The position numbers were made by a program, and so were the translations under genes. Below are positions 1 to 8,497 of a stretch of DNA of 11,255 bases, piece after piece. The notes beneath the pieces were generated by a model that was given only the letters and a program-made list of their open reading frames with translations, made no database searches and had not been told where the DNA came from. Numbering within the stretch: the first letter of the stretch is position 1; the number at the start of each line of letters is the position of its first letter. Origin of the DNA: CAZYVD01 sp964651045 (GTDB lineage: Bacteria > Zhuqueibacterota > QNDG01 > DSAB01); NCBI GenBank assembly GCA_964651045.1, contig CAZYVD010000075.1:1-11255 (forward strand), in the 5' to 3' direction.

Positions 1-40
1 CAGGGTTCTGTGAGGGACATTAAACCGAAAGGAGGTAAAG

Positions 41-1672
41 ATGTCTACTCGACAGGAGAGGGTTATTTTTATTGTTTTGCTTTTTACACTCATTTCTTTA
101 TCATTTGGAGAAACAGGGGATGTATTGAAAAGACTGTCTGCTCCTTATGACTGCGCCACTGGCCTTGCCTATGATGGTAAAAATATCTGGATAGTGGACA
201 GAAAATCTGATAAAATATATAAGATCGACCCGGATGATGGAAAGGTAATCAAGAGCTTCCCGTCGCCTGGTTATTTTTCAACGGGTCTTGCATGGGACGG
301 TAAACATCTTTGGGTTTCTGATATGGATTTCACAAATAGTGCAACAGAATCCTATTCTGGTAAGATATATGAAGTTTGTCCTGAGAGCGGCAGAACACTC
401 AATGTTATAATGGCTCCTACATCCGATCCGCAGGGACTGGCATGGGATGGGAAGTATCTCTGGGTATCTGATAATATTGGCGACAGGATCTATAAGATCA
501 GTCCAGAAGATGGGACGACTATTGTTTCGTTTTGCTCCCCATCGAGTGATCCGAGAGGCCTTGCCTGGGATGGAGAGTATCTCTGGATTGCAGACAGGTC
601 TAAGGATGAGATATACAGAATGCATCCAGAAAAAGGAGTGGTTGTAATGATAGTTCCATCACCAGGACCCTATCCATGGGGACTGGCATGGAAGGATGGA
701 AAACTTTTGAGTGTTGATTATCAGACAGACAAAATAGCGGAGCTGAAGATATTCGATGATGTTCTTTTTACGCGCAGCAGGATGCGTTCTGCTGTGATCG
801 ATTTTACAAATGATATAATCAATTTCGGGCCCGGTACTCTAAAGAATCTCAATATATATATAGCAGAGCCGGAAGATAGATCGACTCAGGATATTTTGAG
901 CATATCATACCCGACAAAACCGACAAAGTTTCTTACAGATAAATGGGGTCAGCGTGTTGCACTTTTTAAGTTCAAGGATCTATCTCCATCGGATCGGTGC
1001 ACGCCTGTGATGAGTGTGAGGGCAAACATCTATGATGTAATGTATCACATCTTCCCTGAAAGGGTTGGGAGTCTTGAGGATATTCCAGAGGAGATTAAAG
1101 AGAGGTATCTTCAGGATGGAATGAAGTATCTAATTCATCATCCTACTATTGTAAATGCTGTCAAGGAGGCGGTAGGTAATGAGAAGAATCCGTACTGGAT
1201 TGCAAGAGACATATTTGATTATCTGCGAAATCACATGTATTATGAGAGATCTGGCGGATGGAACATAGCACCTACCGTACTGGAGAGGGGATCTGGTTCG
1301 TGTTCAGAATATACCTTTGTTTATATTGCGATGTGCAGGGCTGCAGGACTTCCTGCTCGATATGTGGGTTCTGTAGTAGTAAGAGGAGAGGATGCCAGCT
1401 TCGATTTTGTGTATCACAGATGGGTAGAGGTATATCTTCCTGGCTATGAATGGATTCCCGTGGATCCGAGTGGTGGTGATAAACAGTGGCCGAGAGATCA
1501 GGCAATGTTTTTCGGTCACCTCTCGAATCGTTTTCTTATCACTACACAGGGCGGTGGAGGATCTGAATACTTGAGCTGGGATTATAATTCATATGAGAGG
1601 TGGCAGGCAGATGGACCTGTTCAGCTCAGAATCGAAAAGATTGCGGAGTGGAATCCACTGATTAAAAATTGA
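41..1672 (+). CDS. Secreted beta-propeller / transglutaminase-like protein
   Basis: Probably an exported protein (543 aa). Residues about 7-23 are a hydrophobic signal peptide (charged MSTRQER start, cleavage likely near SFG). Residues about 30-237 carry five repeats built on GLAWDGK-LWV-D---D-IYKI-P--G, with the GLA motifs at residues 41, 82, 132, 173 and 214; the second repeat has about 9 extra residues. This is the NHL/Vgb-like beta-propeller pattern. Residues about 380-480 match a transglutaminase-like core: GSGSCSEYT (Cys421), the YHRWVEVY segment (His459) and WIPVDPS (Asp475) form the expected Cys-His-Asp triad. In that family the domain acts as a peptidase or cross-linking enzyme; the substrate here is unknown. 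The start is fixed by AGGAGGT at 30-36, four bases before the ATG. The last 11 bp overlap the convergent exporter gene. The domain assignment is firm, the role is not. Confidence 0.88.
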   Translation: MSTRQERVIFIVLLFTLISLSFGETGDVLKRLSAPYDCATGLAYDGKNIWIVDRKSDKIYKIDPDDGKVIKSFPSPGYFSTGLAWDGKHLWVSDMDFTNSATESYSGKIYEVCPESGRTLNVIMAPTSDPQGLAWDGKYLWVSDNIGDRIYKISPEDGTTIVSFCSPSSDPRGLAWDGEYLWIADRSKDEIYRMHPEKGVVVMIVPSPGPYPWGLAWKDGKLLSVDYQTDKIAELKIFDDVLFTRSRMRSAVIDFTNDIINFGPGTLKNLNIYIAEPEDRSTQDILSISYPTKPTKFLTDKWGQRVALFKFKDLSPSDRCTPVMSVRANIYDVMYHIFPERVGSLEDIPEEIKERYLQDGMKYLIHHPTIVNAVKEAVGNEKNPYWIARDIFDYLRNHMYYERSGGWNIAPTVLERGSGSCSEYTFVYIAMCRAAGLPARYVGSVVVRGEDASFDFVYHRWVEVYLPGYEWIPVDPSGGDKQWPRDQAMFFGHLSNRFLITTQGGGGSEYLSWDYNSYERWQADGPVQLRIEKIAEWNPLIKN

Positions 1673-2603
1673 TTTTAATGCTTGATCTGTAATCTTTCGA
1701 CCACCATGGGATGTGATATATCAATATCGATAATGCAACAGAAACCATCCCGAGTATCGATATTGTATCAGGGGATTCATCTGTAAGAAGTATCCAGCTT
1801 AGAAGCGCTCCAAATACAGGTATGATGAATTTCCAGAGGTTGAGTTCAGAAACTTTAACACCAGGCCTTTTAAGCAGTGTAAACCAGATCGAGACAGAGA
1901 CAGCAGAGAGAATAGAAAGCCAGAGCAGAACCAGATAGAATGAGAATGGCCCGCTCCAGTGAGGAGGGCCCTCTACAACAAGTGAGACAAGAAATATCAA
2001 AAATCCACCCAGGAAGATCTGTACAGAGTTTAATATCAATGGGTCCATCTTTTTTTTGTCTTTTGCAACGAGTATGTTGCCAAAGGCAGAGGAGGTGTTA
2101 CCTCCTATTAGGAGCATGACTCCGAGCAGTTCTCGCAAACCCTTGTATGACCAGGGTCTTCTGCTTATACTTATGAGAAAGACTCCTCCTATACCAATTA
2201 ATATACTCATCATCTTTTGAAGGGTCATCTCATCGTCCTGCATGAGAAAGTGTGCCATTATAGCGGAAAACATTGGTGATGAGCCAATTATTATTGCTCC
2301 CAGGGCTCCTGGTATGATACTCATTCCCCAGTAAAAGAGTATATATAATAAGAGAGTCTGAAAAAATGTAACACAAAGAACAGTCCTTAGATTTGATCTT
2401 ATTTCTGCCAGAACATCTTTGAGCCTTCCGCAGGCAGGGAGAATGATCATCCCTGCGATCATGAATCGTACTCCTGCAAATGAGAGGGGTTTGACAAAAC
2501 GAAGGCCGAATTTTACTCCTGCAAATGCAGTAGACCACAACATGCATGCAAGGATGGCTAGAAAGATTGTGGAAAGAGAGGAGTTGTTTTTTTTATTCTG
2601 CAT
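1662..2603 (-). CDS. EamA/DMT-family permease (RhaT-like exporter)
   Basis: Integral membrane protein of 313 aa, the normal size for the two-repeat EamA (drug/metabolite transporter) family. About ten hydrophobic segments can be read, roughly at residues 11-31, 39-57, 70-92, 96-118, 129-147, 158-180, 190-210, 219-243, 253-273 and 280-299. The N-terminal LWSTAFAGVKFGLRFVKPL, with a following AGVRFM, is the characteristic first-repeat signature. Members usually export amino acids or small metabolites; the substrate cannot be read from sequence. It is the last gene of the leftward cluster, 5 bp after the preceding glycosyltransferase, with only a weak GGAA-type ribosome site, so translational coupling is likely. 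The C-terminal end overlaps the convergent gene by 11 bp. No clear intrinsic terminator is visible there. Confidence 0.87.
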   Translation of the reverse strand: MQNKKNNSSLSTIFLAILACMLWSTAFAGVKFGLRFVKPLSFAGVRFMIAGMIILPACGRLKDVLAEIRSNLRTVLCVTFFQTLLLYILFYWGMSIIPGALGAIIIGSSPMFSAIMAHFLMQDDEMTLQKMMSILIGIGGVFLISISRRPWSYKGLRELLGVMLLIGGNTSSAFGNILVAKDKKKMDPLILNSVQIFLGGFLIFLVSLVVEGPPHWSGPFSFYLVLLWLSILSAVSVSIWFTLLKRPGVKVSELNLWKFIIPVFGALLSWILLTDESPDTISILGMVSVALSILIYHIPWWSKDYRSSIKINF

Positions 2604-2608
2604 TCACA

Positions 2609-3925
2609 TCATTCCGAAAACAGTTTTAAATATTGTTTGGATATGCCCTCCCAGGTCCAGAGTTGTCTTATTTTTCTATTAAAATTTAGTATGTTTGAGG
2701 TGCATCTCCCCCAGTTTTCTGTTGCCCAAACAACTGCTTTTCCAATGTTGGATGGAAGGTCTTTTTGAAAGTTCTCTGAAATGTTGACCAGTATTCCATA
2801 ACGAGTTACTTTTCCCCAGTCAAAAATCTGCTCTTTATCGTCTCTCATCATGTATCGCGGGCCTGTGTTGTCTGTGGCGATTATTATGTTACCCCTTGCA
2901 GATGCCTCGATGATAGACATTCCAAAAGGCTCCTTTAGAGTTGGTAGTATATAGATATGTGAGGGGTCAAGAAGCTCTTTTTTTTCCTCTGTTGTGCTTA
3001 TAGAATTAAAGACCTTCAATCGAATTTTTAGATTATTATCAAGATCATCCATCTGATTTTTTATTTTGTTTAGATACTCATCAGAAGATGGTATGCCTGC
3101 CACTGTATACTCAAAAGATTTTTTGCTTATCAGCGACGCAATTTTCATTCCCTGGATTGAAAACTCAATACCTTTACTTGGATCTAATCTGCAGAAAGTC
3201 ACAACATTTACTTTTTCAGCAGCAGACTTCATTTTATTTTGGATCTCTTCATCATCCATCAAAAAGTTTTCGTTGCATCCACTCGAGATTAGTCTTATTT
3301 TTGGTTCAATGCTCTTTATCTCTACTGCCTGCTTTTTTAGGATTTTGATGAAATCATCTCTGACAGTTGGACTGTTGAGAACAATGAAATCGGCATTGCT
3401 GCTCATAGCTTCCCATTTTTTAATTTTGTTAATAATAGATGCAGTAGGTCTGAAAGAGCCAACAAACTCTCCCTTTTTCATCATGTATGTTGTTTCCAGT
3501 GCATGTACTGTTGAGACGATTCTTGCACCGATCCCTTTAAGCTCCCTTGCCATCATCCCTGGAATGATATGATGTCCATGAAGGTTTATTACATCAAATT
3601 CATTGTTCTCATTTATCCAGTGAATGGCTGCCCTTGCAAATCTTTCAATCCTGTTAAGTTCTACACTCTTTTCTCCATAATATGGATGGGGAATACCTTC
3701 ATCTATTAAGAGGCGCACAACGGTAAGGTTATCCCTTTTTTCAATACTTAATGGAACATACCAGTTTTCAAGAGCAGAACGGTCGATGCTTTTTTCTGTA
3801 TGAATCGATACGAGAGTTACAAGATGATTGGATTTAAGAAATTGTTCACATATTTTTTCAACATGAACCCCGCCTCCACCAGTGGATGTTTCTTCAAACT
3901 GGAGAGAGACCATTAATATATGCAC
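2609..3925 (-). CDS. GT4-family glycosyltransferase
   Basis: A 438-aa GT-B fold, GT4-type retaining glycosyltransferase, presumably cytoplasmic and using a nucleotide-sugar donor. Visible features are the N-terminal MHILMVSLQFEE strand followed by a glycine-rich loop (GGGG, residues 17-20), an INLHGHH segment near residue 117, TFCRLDPSKG near 243-252 (the usual GRL---KG motif with Cys replacing Gly), and the C-terminal E-x7-E motif from Glu332 to Glu340 within KEPFGMSIIE. The start is a GTG whose G is the last base of the preceding gene's TAG stop; GGAG lies about 8 bases upstream, and the resulting N-terminus fits the family better than the ATG four codons later. The one-base overlap with the other GT4 gene argues for a joint pathway. 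Acceptor and product are unknown. Confidence 0.88.
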   Translation of the reverse strand: MHILMVSLQFEETSTGGGGVHVEKICEQFLKSNHLVTLVSIHTEKSIDRSALENWYVPLSIEKRDNLTVVRLLIDEGIPHPYYGEKSVELNRIERFARAAIHWINENNEFDVINLHGHHIIPGMMARELKGIGARIVSTVHALETTYMMKKGEFVGSFRPTASIINKIKKWEAMSSNADFIVLNSPTVRDDFIKILKKQAVEIKSIEPKIRLISSGCNENFLMDDEEIQNKMKSAAEKVNVVTFCRLDPSKGIEFSIQGMKIASLISKKSFEYTVAGIPSSDEYLNKIKNQMDDLDNNLKIRLKVFNSISTTEEKKELLDPSHIYILPTLKEPFGMSIIEASARGNIIIATDNTGPRYMMRDDKEQIFDWGKVTRYGILVNISENFQKDLPSNIGKAVVWATENWGRCTSNILNFNRKIRQLWTWEGISKQYLKLFSE

Positions 3926-5199
3926 TACAACACTCCGCAGGTTTTTTTATTTATATATTTGTTATAGAACAGCATATGTTTTTGAGCAATTGCTTCCCAG
4001 CTGTATTCCTTCCGGATCGTTTCACAGCCTCTCTGGCCGAGTCTTTTAGCAAGCTTCCTGTCACGAAGCAGAACTATTATTGAATCACTGAATTCTTCTG
4101 GATTTGTTGGATCTACCAAAATTCCATTTTCACCTGAGACTATAACATTTTTTATGCCTCCAAATTTTGAAGCTATCACAGGAGTAGCGCAGGCCATTGC
4201 CTCTGATGCTGTCATACCAAAAGGTTCAAAGATTGATGGCAGCACAAACAGCTCTGCATTTTGATAGTATGGCAAAACGAGTTCATCAGGAACATAACCA
4301 ATCAAATGAACACGATCCTTCAGACCTTTTTCTTCTATAATTTTTTCAATGTTTTTAAGCACTTCACGTTCTCTTTTCTGAGGATTGGTCGAACCTCCTC
4401 CAATGACAAGATGGATGTTTTCAATCTTACTTGTTACAATATTAAATGCATTGAGCAGCAGGTCATGACCCTTATTGGAATCTATTCTGCTGAGGGTATA
4501 GATGTAAGGTTTTGGAAGGTCGATCTTTTGTTTTTTTTCATCCGGTTTTAGAGGACGAAAGAGGTCGATGTTTGTTCCAGGAGGAAGATTGGCAACATTG
4601 TCAGGCTTTAGGTTGTACAGCTCATCGATTTTTTCCAGTTGAACTACAGATGTAACTGCCAGTCCATTTACAGATTTGAATATGCGGAGCTCTTCTTTAA
4701 TTCTGTGATTGAATCTGAATTTTCTTTCCATCTCTTCTTGATTGCCTGCCATCTGCTCCCTTTTCCATGCCCCGAGAGAGTGTGGTGTAAAGTAAGATGG
4801 TTTTTTAAAATATCTGGCTACTTCTACTGTGACTATTCCACCATCTACATAATGTCCGTGATAGAGATCGTAATCCAAATCGTTGCTGCAAATAAATCTG
4901 ATCATGTTGCTTGAAAGTTCCTGCAAGACATCATAGATCTGTTCTTTTGGAATAAATTTCCAACCTCCAGCAGGTATTCTTATTATCCTTACTCCTGGAT
5001 ATCCAGGCACAGGATCTATCTGTTTTTTAGATCGTTCAAACCATCGTGTGAATATGTCAACGCGTATTCCCTGTCTTGAAAGTGATTTTGATAGTTCAAG
5101 TACATATACTACCTGACCACCTGTGTCTGTTCTTCCCAGACGGGGAACAGGATCAAAGTAGCCGTGAGTACTGACCATGGCAATTTGAGTAATCTTCAT
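3925..5199 (-). CDS. GT4 glycosyltransferase, sucrose-phosphate synthase-like
   Basis: A 424-aa GT-B enzyme resembling the sucrose-phosphate synthase / mannosylfructose-phosphate synthase branch of GT4. The N-terminal TDTGGQVVYVLELSKSL (from residue 24) is the donor-loop signature of that branch, followed by HGHYVDGG (114-121), PHSLGAWK (139-146, compare HSLG in sucrose synthases), PPGTN (206-210), SRIDSNKG (237-244) and the E-x7-E motif Glu325-Glu333 in FEPFGMTASE. It would transfer a hexose from a nucleotide sugar to a sugar, sugar phosphate or related acceptor. No sugar-phosphate phosphatase domain or neighbour is visible, so a sucrose pathway is not demonstrated. The start is ATG with a weak ribosome site (AAAAAAGAT). 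It follows the RRM gene by 47 bp and touches the next glycosyltransferase through overlapping TAG/GTG. Confidence 0.88.
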   Translation of the reverse strand: MKITQIAMVSTHGYFDPVPRLGRTDTGGQVVYVLELSKSLSRQGIRVDIFTRWFERSKKQIDPVPGYPGVRIIRIPAGGWKFIPKEQIYDVLQELSSNMIRFICSNDLDYDLYHGHYVDGGIVTVEVARYFKKPSYFTPHSLGAWKREQMAGNQEEMERKFRFNHRIKEELRIFKSVNGLAVTSVVQLEKIDELYNLKPDNVANLPPGTNIDLFRPLKPDEKKQKIDLPKPYIYTLSRIDSNKGHDLLLNAFNIVTSKIENIHLVIGGGSTNPQKREREVLKNIEKIIEEKGLKDRVHLIGYVPDELVLPYYQNAELFVLPSIFEPFGMTASEAMACATPVIASKFGGIKNVIVSGENGILVDPTNPEEFSDSIIVLLRDRKLAKRLGQRGCETIRKEYSWEAIAQKHMLFYNKYINKKTCGVL

Positions 5200-5246
5200 A
5201 TCTTTTTTATGTGTGGAGTCAAACTGTCTCTATAATATTCGAATTT

Positions 5247-5537
5247 TTAGAATGGTCTGTTTTTCATGGATTTTCCCGATCGTTTCCACTCCTGGACATC
5301 TGAACGGACCCTGCCAACCTTTATTTTGCTGCCCTTTATCTCAGTGCCGTTTAAGGCTTTTATTGCTGCTTCTGCTTCTTCCTGATCGAGCATCACTACA
5401 AAACCGTATCCCTTGGGTTTCTTTGTAAAAAGATCTTTTTTGAGTTTTACAGTAGTTACCCTGCCGTACTGTTTGAAGGCATTCTTAAGATCGGTTTTTG
5501 TTATGTTGTCCGGCAAATTGCCAACATAGATTTCCAT
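5247..5537 (-). CDS. Small RRM-domain RNA-binding protein
   Basis: A 96-aa protein made of a single RNA recognition motif plus a short basic tail. RNP2 is IYVGNL (residues 3-8) and RNP1 is KGYGFVVM (42-49), both with the aromatic residues that stack on RNA bases; ALNGTEIKGSKIKV is the typical end of the fold. The tail (about 77-96) is Arg/Lys-rich and has no glycine-rich stretch. Bacterial stand-alone RRM proteins are known, for example in cyanobacteria and some delta-proteobacteria, and are thought to bind RNA, sometimes in cold response; the target here is unknown. The gene is 12 bp after tag with a good GAGGT ribosome site about 5 bases before its ATG, so it is likely co-transcribed with it. 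Confidence 0.93.
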   Translation of the reverse strand: MEIYVGNLPDNITKTDLKNAFKQYGRVTTVKLKKDLFTKKPKGYGFVVMLDQEEAEAAIKALNGTEIKGSKIKVGRVRSDVQEWKRSGKSMKNRPF

Positions 5538-5549
5538 AATGACCTCGTT

Positions 5550-6152
5550 TCAAGTTATATTTTGACAGAACTTTTTAATGATCTCTTCATACCTGAAACA
5601 TTCGACCTCGTGATCATTTACTAGGCCAGCAGCCTGCATAAATGAGTAACAGATTGTTGGCCCCACATATTTGAATCCTCTACTTTTCATATCCATACTC
5701 ATTGAATTAGACTCTCTACTTGTTGTGGGGATTTCTTTCCACTCCCTCCAAGAGTTGATCCTTGTTCTGCCTCCAACGAATCTCCATATGTATCGGTCAA
5801 AACTTCCAAATTCCTCTTTTACTCTAATAAATGATTTTGCATTCTGTATGGAAGCCTCTATTTTGGAACGGTTTCTTATTATTCCACTGTTCGATAGAAG
5901 TGAGTCTATCTTCTTGCGGTCATATGATGCAATCTTTTCTGGATCAAAATCCTCAAATGCACGTCGAAAATTTTCTCTTTTTTTTAGAATAGTTATCCAG
6001 CTCAGGCCAGCCTGAAATCCTTCCAGTATCAGAAGCTCAAACAGTCGTGTGTCATCATGCAGCGGTACTCCCCACTCATTGTCATGGTAGTCAACATAGA
6101 TGTCTTCACAGCCTTCTGCCCAGCTGCAGCGTTTAGGAGTCCCCCTCTCCAA
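5550..6152 (-). CDS. tag: DNA-3-methyladenine glycosylase I
   Basis: Base-excision repair enzyme that removes 3-methyladenine from alkylated DNA. The 200-aa length is close to E. coli Tag (187 aa). The sequence follows the family from RCSW through YHDNEWGVP, LEGFQAGLSWITILKKREN, GIIRNRSKI, GFKYVGPTICYSFMQ and LVNDHEVEC. The structural zinc ligands known for the family are all present: Cys9 and His23 near the N-terminus, His181 and Cys185 near the C-terminus with the same four-residue spacing. Glu44 matches the base-pocket glutamate. The start is a TTG only one codon after the TAG stop of the upstream desulfidase gene and in the same frame; no other start is possible between them, and AGGA lies only a few bases upstream, so reinitiation coupling is likely. 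Residues 186-200 form a non-conserved tail. Confidence 0.95.
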   Translation of the reverse strand: MERGTPKRCSWAEGCEDIYVDYHDNEWGVPLHDDTRLFELLILEGFQAGLSWITILKKRENFRRAFEDFDPEKIASYDRKKIDSLLSNSGIIRNRSKIEASIQNAKSFIRVKEEFGSFDRYIWRFVGGRTRINSWREWKEIPTTSRESNSMSMDMKSRGFKYVGPTICYSFMQAAGLVNDHEVECFRYEEIIKKFCQNIT

Positions 6153-6155
6153 ATC

Positions 6156-7472
6156 CTATACTTCCTCAAATTTTTTCTGTATCATGATCTGGAGTATTGT
6201 TCTGTCTGTCTCGATCATCCCCTTTGTGCTGAGCTGGCCCACATTCTTCATTGTCTGCTCTGGTGTGCTGGCAATTATACCGTCTGTCTCTTTTACATTG
6301 AGGCCGTGGAGGCTGAATAGTGAGGATCGAACAGCGGTTCCAGCTGCTGTTGCAAGTTTCAAGGCACAACCTGCCTTGGCACCATCGCAGATTACCCCAG
6401 CCAGATCTGCTATTACGTTTTTAATTGCACCTGCAATATGGTGAAGTGTACCACCCATTAGGTATGTGATTCCACCTGTTGCACCGGCACCTGCTGCTAT
6501 TGAACAGCCGCATATTGCAGATAACCGTCCAGTATGAGCCTTTATGTATGCAGTTATCACATGACTCAGAGCAACAGCCTTTAATATATCCTTCTCTTCT
6601 GTGGATGATAAGAACTCCTTTACTGCCCATATGGGCAGTATTGCAGTAAGCCCATGATTTCCGCTTCCTGCAGAACTCATTGCTGCCATCTTTACGCCAG
6701 CCATTCGTGCATCTGATGCAGCAGAGGTTAATATTTTTGCCGCAAGGACCATGTCTTTTTTCAGCAGCCCTTCTCTGCATAACCGTTCGAGTGTGAGTCC
6801 GACTCCCAGACCCGAGCCATATGTCAAGCCATAATTTGCCAGTCTGAGGTTATATTCGATTCCCTGGTTAATAAAGTCAAAATCTTCTGCATCGAGTTCA
6901 TCGAGAAGGCCTATGAGATCCTTTAGCTTAAGTGTGATGAGCCATTCCTCAAGCTCATGGAGGTCATTATGACTTTTTACCGATTTTGACAGCAGGGGAT
7001 GATTGGCAAGTTCTTCTCCATTTCTTATTAAGCGAACAATATTATCGTGGGTCTCTACGATTTCTGCTTCTGCATACTCCCCATCGCATTTTACATTTGC
7101 CCGCACATAGATTCCATCCTTTTTTTCGAGCAGATTTATTTCAACACCCTTGTCTGCAATAAATTTTTTTGCCTCCTTGAGCACTTTTTTGGTTACTGGT
7201 TCTAATACCTGGAGTTTCAGCTTTGGGTCGCCACAAATTACACCGAGAGAGGCCGCCATATCTATGCCTCTCGAGTCCTCTGTTCCTGGAATTGTAACGC
7301 TCATGGAATTCTTGAATATGTTTGGGCTCAGCCATATCTTTATACTGTCAACATCCTTACATGGAAGTAGAGATGCTGCTGCAGAGGATGCAAGAGCAAC
7401 CGCAGCAGGCTCTGTACATCCGAGAGCCGGGGCAACTTCGAGTCTGAGAATGTCTTTTATAGAATATGACAT
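6156..7472 (-). CDS. cyuA: L-cysteine desulfidase family protein (CyuA/CdsB, UPF0597)
   Basis: A 438-aa cytoplasmic enzyme of the serine-dehydratase-alpha-like family that includes E. coli CyuA (YhaM) and the archaeal L-cysteine desulfidase CdsB. These are oxygen-sensitive [4Fe-4S] enzymes converting L-cysteine to pyruvate, ammonia and sulfide. The family signature LEVAPALGCTEPAAVALA (residues 11-28, Cys19) is intact, as is SSAGSGNHG (266-274). Candidate cluster cysteines lie in AICGCS (Cys321, Cys323) and VICDGAKAGC (Cys362, Cys369). Length is normal for the family. The ATG has GGAAAG about 5 bases upstream and follows the prenyltransferase stop by 18 bp. Biological use could be cysteine degradation, detoxification or sulfide supply for cluster assembly. 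No cysteine transporter lies beside it. Confidence 0.92.
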   Translation of the reverse strand: MSYSIKDILRLEVAPALGCTEPAAVALASSAAASLLPCKDVDSIKIWLSPNIFKNSMSVTIPGTEDSRGIDMAASLGVICGDPKLKLQVLEPVTKKVLKEAKKFIADKGVEINLLEKKDGIYVRANVKCDGEYAEAEIVETHDNIVRLIRNGEELANHPLLSKSVKSHNDLHELEEWLITLKLKDLIGLLDELDAEDFDFINQGIEYNLRLANYGLTYGSGLGVGLTLERLCREGLLKKDMVLAAKILTSAASDARMAGVKMAAMSSAGSGNHGLTAILPIWAVKEFLSSTEEKDILKAVALSHVITAYIKAHTGRLSAICGCSIAAGAGATGGITYLMGGTLHHIAGAIKNVIADLAGVICDGAKAGCALKLATAAGTAVRSSLFSLHGLNVKETDGIIASTPEQTMKNVGQLSTKGMIETDRTILQIMIQKKFEEV

Positions 7473-7490
7473 TTATCTTTCCTTCGGTTA

Positions 7491-8387
7491 TTATGAAATG
7501 AAATATCCTGTTGCAAGTAGAATATCTGCAAGGATTACTATAACAACATTTGTTCCCAGTATTGGCAGAATATTCTCTCTGTCTACGCCTCTGGTAAGAA
7601 CCATTTTTGAATTTTTGATTGCCAGTGGAATTGTCAGGATCGGAGCCAGTACGGTATATGGCGCCCTGATTACAAATGGAGTCGAGATGAAGAAAAGATA
7701 GACAACGGCCAGACTACAAACATAAAAAATAGAGACTTTTCTCGTCCCAAAATAGATCACAACATTATGACGTCCGCCTTTCCGGTCTGCTTCAATGTCA
7801 GGGAATTCGTTAAGCAGCAGTAGAAGTGAAGTAAGGATTGCTGGCGGTACTGCCACAAAAAGGATTTCTACATTAATTTTGCCAGTAAGAACAAAGAAAG
7901 AGCCTGTTACAACACAAATGCCCAGACAGATTCCAGCAGATGCTTCTCCTATGAACCACTTTGTAAGATGTGTCGTATAAAAGCGAATCGAGAGAGCGCC
8001 AATGGTCATGAACACAAGTACTGGCCAGCCGCGTTCGAGAAAAAAATAGAAACCAATTCCACCCGCAAATATCAGGGTAATGTAGGCAACTGTGATTACA
8101 CTTTTGGGTGATGTCCTGCCTTGTTGAAGCATTCCACTACCGCCACTGAATGGTGTTCGACTTGTGAGGGAGTCTATTCCTGTTTTGTGGTCGTAATATT
8201 CATTAAAAAGATTTACTGATATATGGGACAGCACAACTCCCAAACACAGCAGTACAACATAGTTCCAGTTTATTGCTCCGAAATAATGTGAAGCACCCGC
8301 GCCAATAAAAACCAGTGCAACAGAAAGAATGAGGAATGGGGCCCGGATCTGATAAAGCCATGTTTTAATAAAACCGTCTGGTTTCAC
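7491..8387 (-). CDS. UbiA-superfamily prenyltransferase (MenA-like)
   Basis: Membrane prenyltransferase of 298 aa with about eight or nine hydrophobic segments. The two magnesium/diphosphate-binding motifs of the superfamily are present: N-x3-D-x5-D in NEYYDHKTGID (residues 62-72) and N-x3-D-x3-D in NEFPDIEAD (193-201). The SRTPFSGGSGML stretch between them is typical of the 1,4-dihydroxy-2-naphthoate prenyltransferase side of the family, which would make it a menaquinone step, but related lipid or quinone prenyltransferases cannot be excluded. The start is GTG: an overlapping ATG one base upstream is followed at once by TGA, and GAGGT lies four bases before the GTG. It is first in the leftward cluster; its promoter should lie between about 8390 and 8500, but no convincing leftward -35/-10 pair was found. 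Confidence 0.9.
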   Translation of the reverse strand: MKPDGFIKTWLYQIRAPFLILSVALVFIGAGASHYFGAINWNYVVLLCLGVVLSHISVNLFNEYYDHKTGIDSLTSRTPFSGGSGMLQQGRTSPKSVITVAYITLIFAGGIGFYFFLERGWPVLVFMTIGALSIRFYTTHLTKWFIGEASAGICLGICVVTGSFFVLTGKINVEILFVAVPPAILTSLLLLLNEFPDIEADRKGGRHNVVIYFGTRKVSIFYVCSLAVVYLFFISTPFVIRAPYTVLAPILTIPLAIKNSKMVLTRGVDRENILPILGTNVVIVILADILLATGYFIS

Positions 8388-8420
8388 ATTTACCTCAATA
8401 TAGAACAGACATTTCTAATA

Positions 8421-8459
8421 TAAGAATTTTTGCCAAAAAATAAAACTGTAAAATTCTTA
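8421..8459. repeat. 10-bp inverted repeat upstream of the prenyltransferase gene
   Basis: TAAGAATTTT at 8421-8430 is perfectly repeated in inverse as AAAATTCTTA at 8450-8459, with a 19-base spacer. It lies 34 bp before the leftward GTG start. It could be a protein-binding palindrome or an AT-rich hairpin in the 5' leader; there is no adjacent T-run on the leftward strand to make it a terminator. The stem is AT-only apart from one G-C pair, so folding would be weak. Confidence 0.4.
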
Positions 8460-8497
8460 GGTTTTATTATTTGAATAAGGGATATCGAAAAAATAAC

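Noticed and set aside
1647..1680. AGTGG-AAT-CCACT hairpin and the ATTAAAA/TTTTAAT palindrome at the convergent stops, as a bidirectional terminator.
   Set aside because: The hairpin lies in coding sequence, is only 5 bp, and is not followed by a T-run; the second palindrome is AT-only and weak.
3066..3572. 168-codon open frame on the plus strand opposite the glycosyltransferase gene.
   Set aside because: It lies wholly antisense to a gene with clear GT4 motifs, and its translation has no recognisable family features.
7150..7701. 183-codon open frame on the plus strand spanning the prenyltransferase/desulfidase junction.
   Set aside because: It is antisense to two conserved genes with intact motifs and has no family resemblance.
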